Source of the DNA: Propionibacteriaceae bacterium UBA4569
GTDB taxonomy: Bacteria > Actinomycetota > Actinomycetes > Propionibacteriales > Propionibacteriaceae
Direction of reading: 5' to 3'
Assembly: GCA_002387005.1 (NCBI GenBank)
Contig: DGKN01000205.1
Location: forward strand, 1 to 5,407
DNA: 5,407 bases
This document shows positions 5,341 through 5,407 of this stretch, piece after piece. Every line of letters starts with the position of its first letter. Position 1 is the first letter of the stretch. The position numbers and the translations under genes are program-made. Under the pieces are notes generated by a model. The model made no database searches. It had not been told where the DNA came from and saw only the letters and a list, made by a program, of their open reading frames with translations.

Positions 5341-5407
5341 GCGACAACAAGGCCCGTAAGAGGACTGACCAGAAGCGCCACGGAGTCAAGTACTGGTCCA
5401 TCGTCGC
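5337..5407 (+). CDS. Start of a further gene, product unknown (3' end outside window)
   Basis: An ATG at 5337 overlaps the beta stop codon in the form ATGA, the classic arrangement for translational coupling, and the frame stays open for 23 full codons to the window edge: MSDNKARKRTDQKRHGVKYW then SIV. The visible part is very basic and turns hydrophobic at the end, which would suit a cytoplasmic tail before a first membrane segment or signal sequence. No strong ribosome binding site is visible apart from AGGTG (5324-5328), so expression would depend on translation of the beta gene. Position suggests a role in modification, export, processing or immunity (for example a transporter, protease or second synthetase), but the residues seen do not decide which. 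Confidence 0.6.
   Translation, partial: MSDNKARKRTDQKRHGVKYWSIV

Overview
This is a GC-rich window with codon use and Shine-Dalgarno sites (GAAAGGA, AAAGGAG, GAGGAG) typical of a high-GC Gram-positive, most likely an actinobacterium; the genus cannot be read from the sequence. It carries the core of a class II (LanM-type) lanthipeptide locus that looks like a two-component lantibiotic system.

Layout. (1) 2-442, +: the C-terminal part of a multi-pass membrane protein resembling an ABC-2 type permease, followed at 465-500 by a strong hairpin that probably ends its transcript. (2) 501-950: about 450 bases with no supportable gene, holding only a small GC-rich hairpin. (3) 951-1136, -: a small gene with a good ribosome binding site encoding a 61-residue peptide with an acidic leader ending in Gly-Gly and a cysteine-free candidate core. 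(4) 1137-1571: a divergent intergenic region that must hold the promoters for both directions, though none is clear. (5) 1572-1736, +: an alpha-type lantibiotic precursor (core with CSITKEC and a Cys three residues further on). (6) 1764-1806: a 12-bp hairpin between precursor and synthetase, a likely attenuator. (7) 1858-4833, +: a full-length LanM synthetase with intact dehydratase and cyclase motifs. (8) 4886-5034, +: a broken third precursor, beta-like, with one frameshift and a stop exactly where the intact beta peptide has its first core residue, Trp. (9) 5167-5340, +: a beta-type precursor (core with CPTSACTQVC). (10) 5337-5407, +: the first codons of another gene, overlapping the beta stop codon by ATGA and running off the window.

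How they fit together. The alpha and beta precursors would be made with Gly-Gly leaders, dehydrated at Ser/Thr and cyclised onto Cys by LanM, then cut after the Gly-Gly and exported, normally by a LanT transporter with a C39 peptidase domain, which is not in the window. By analogy with lacticin 3147, haloduracin and lichenicidin, the alpha peptide would bind lipid II through the CSITKEC ring and the beta peptide would then form pores with it. The partial permease could belong to a self-immunity transporter or to a neighbouring unit. The decayed beta-like copy suggests that the precursor set has been duplicated and is still changing.
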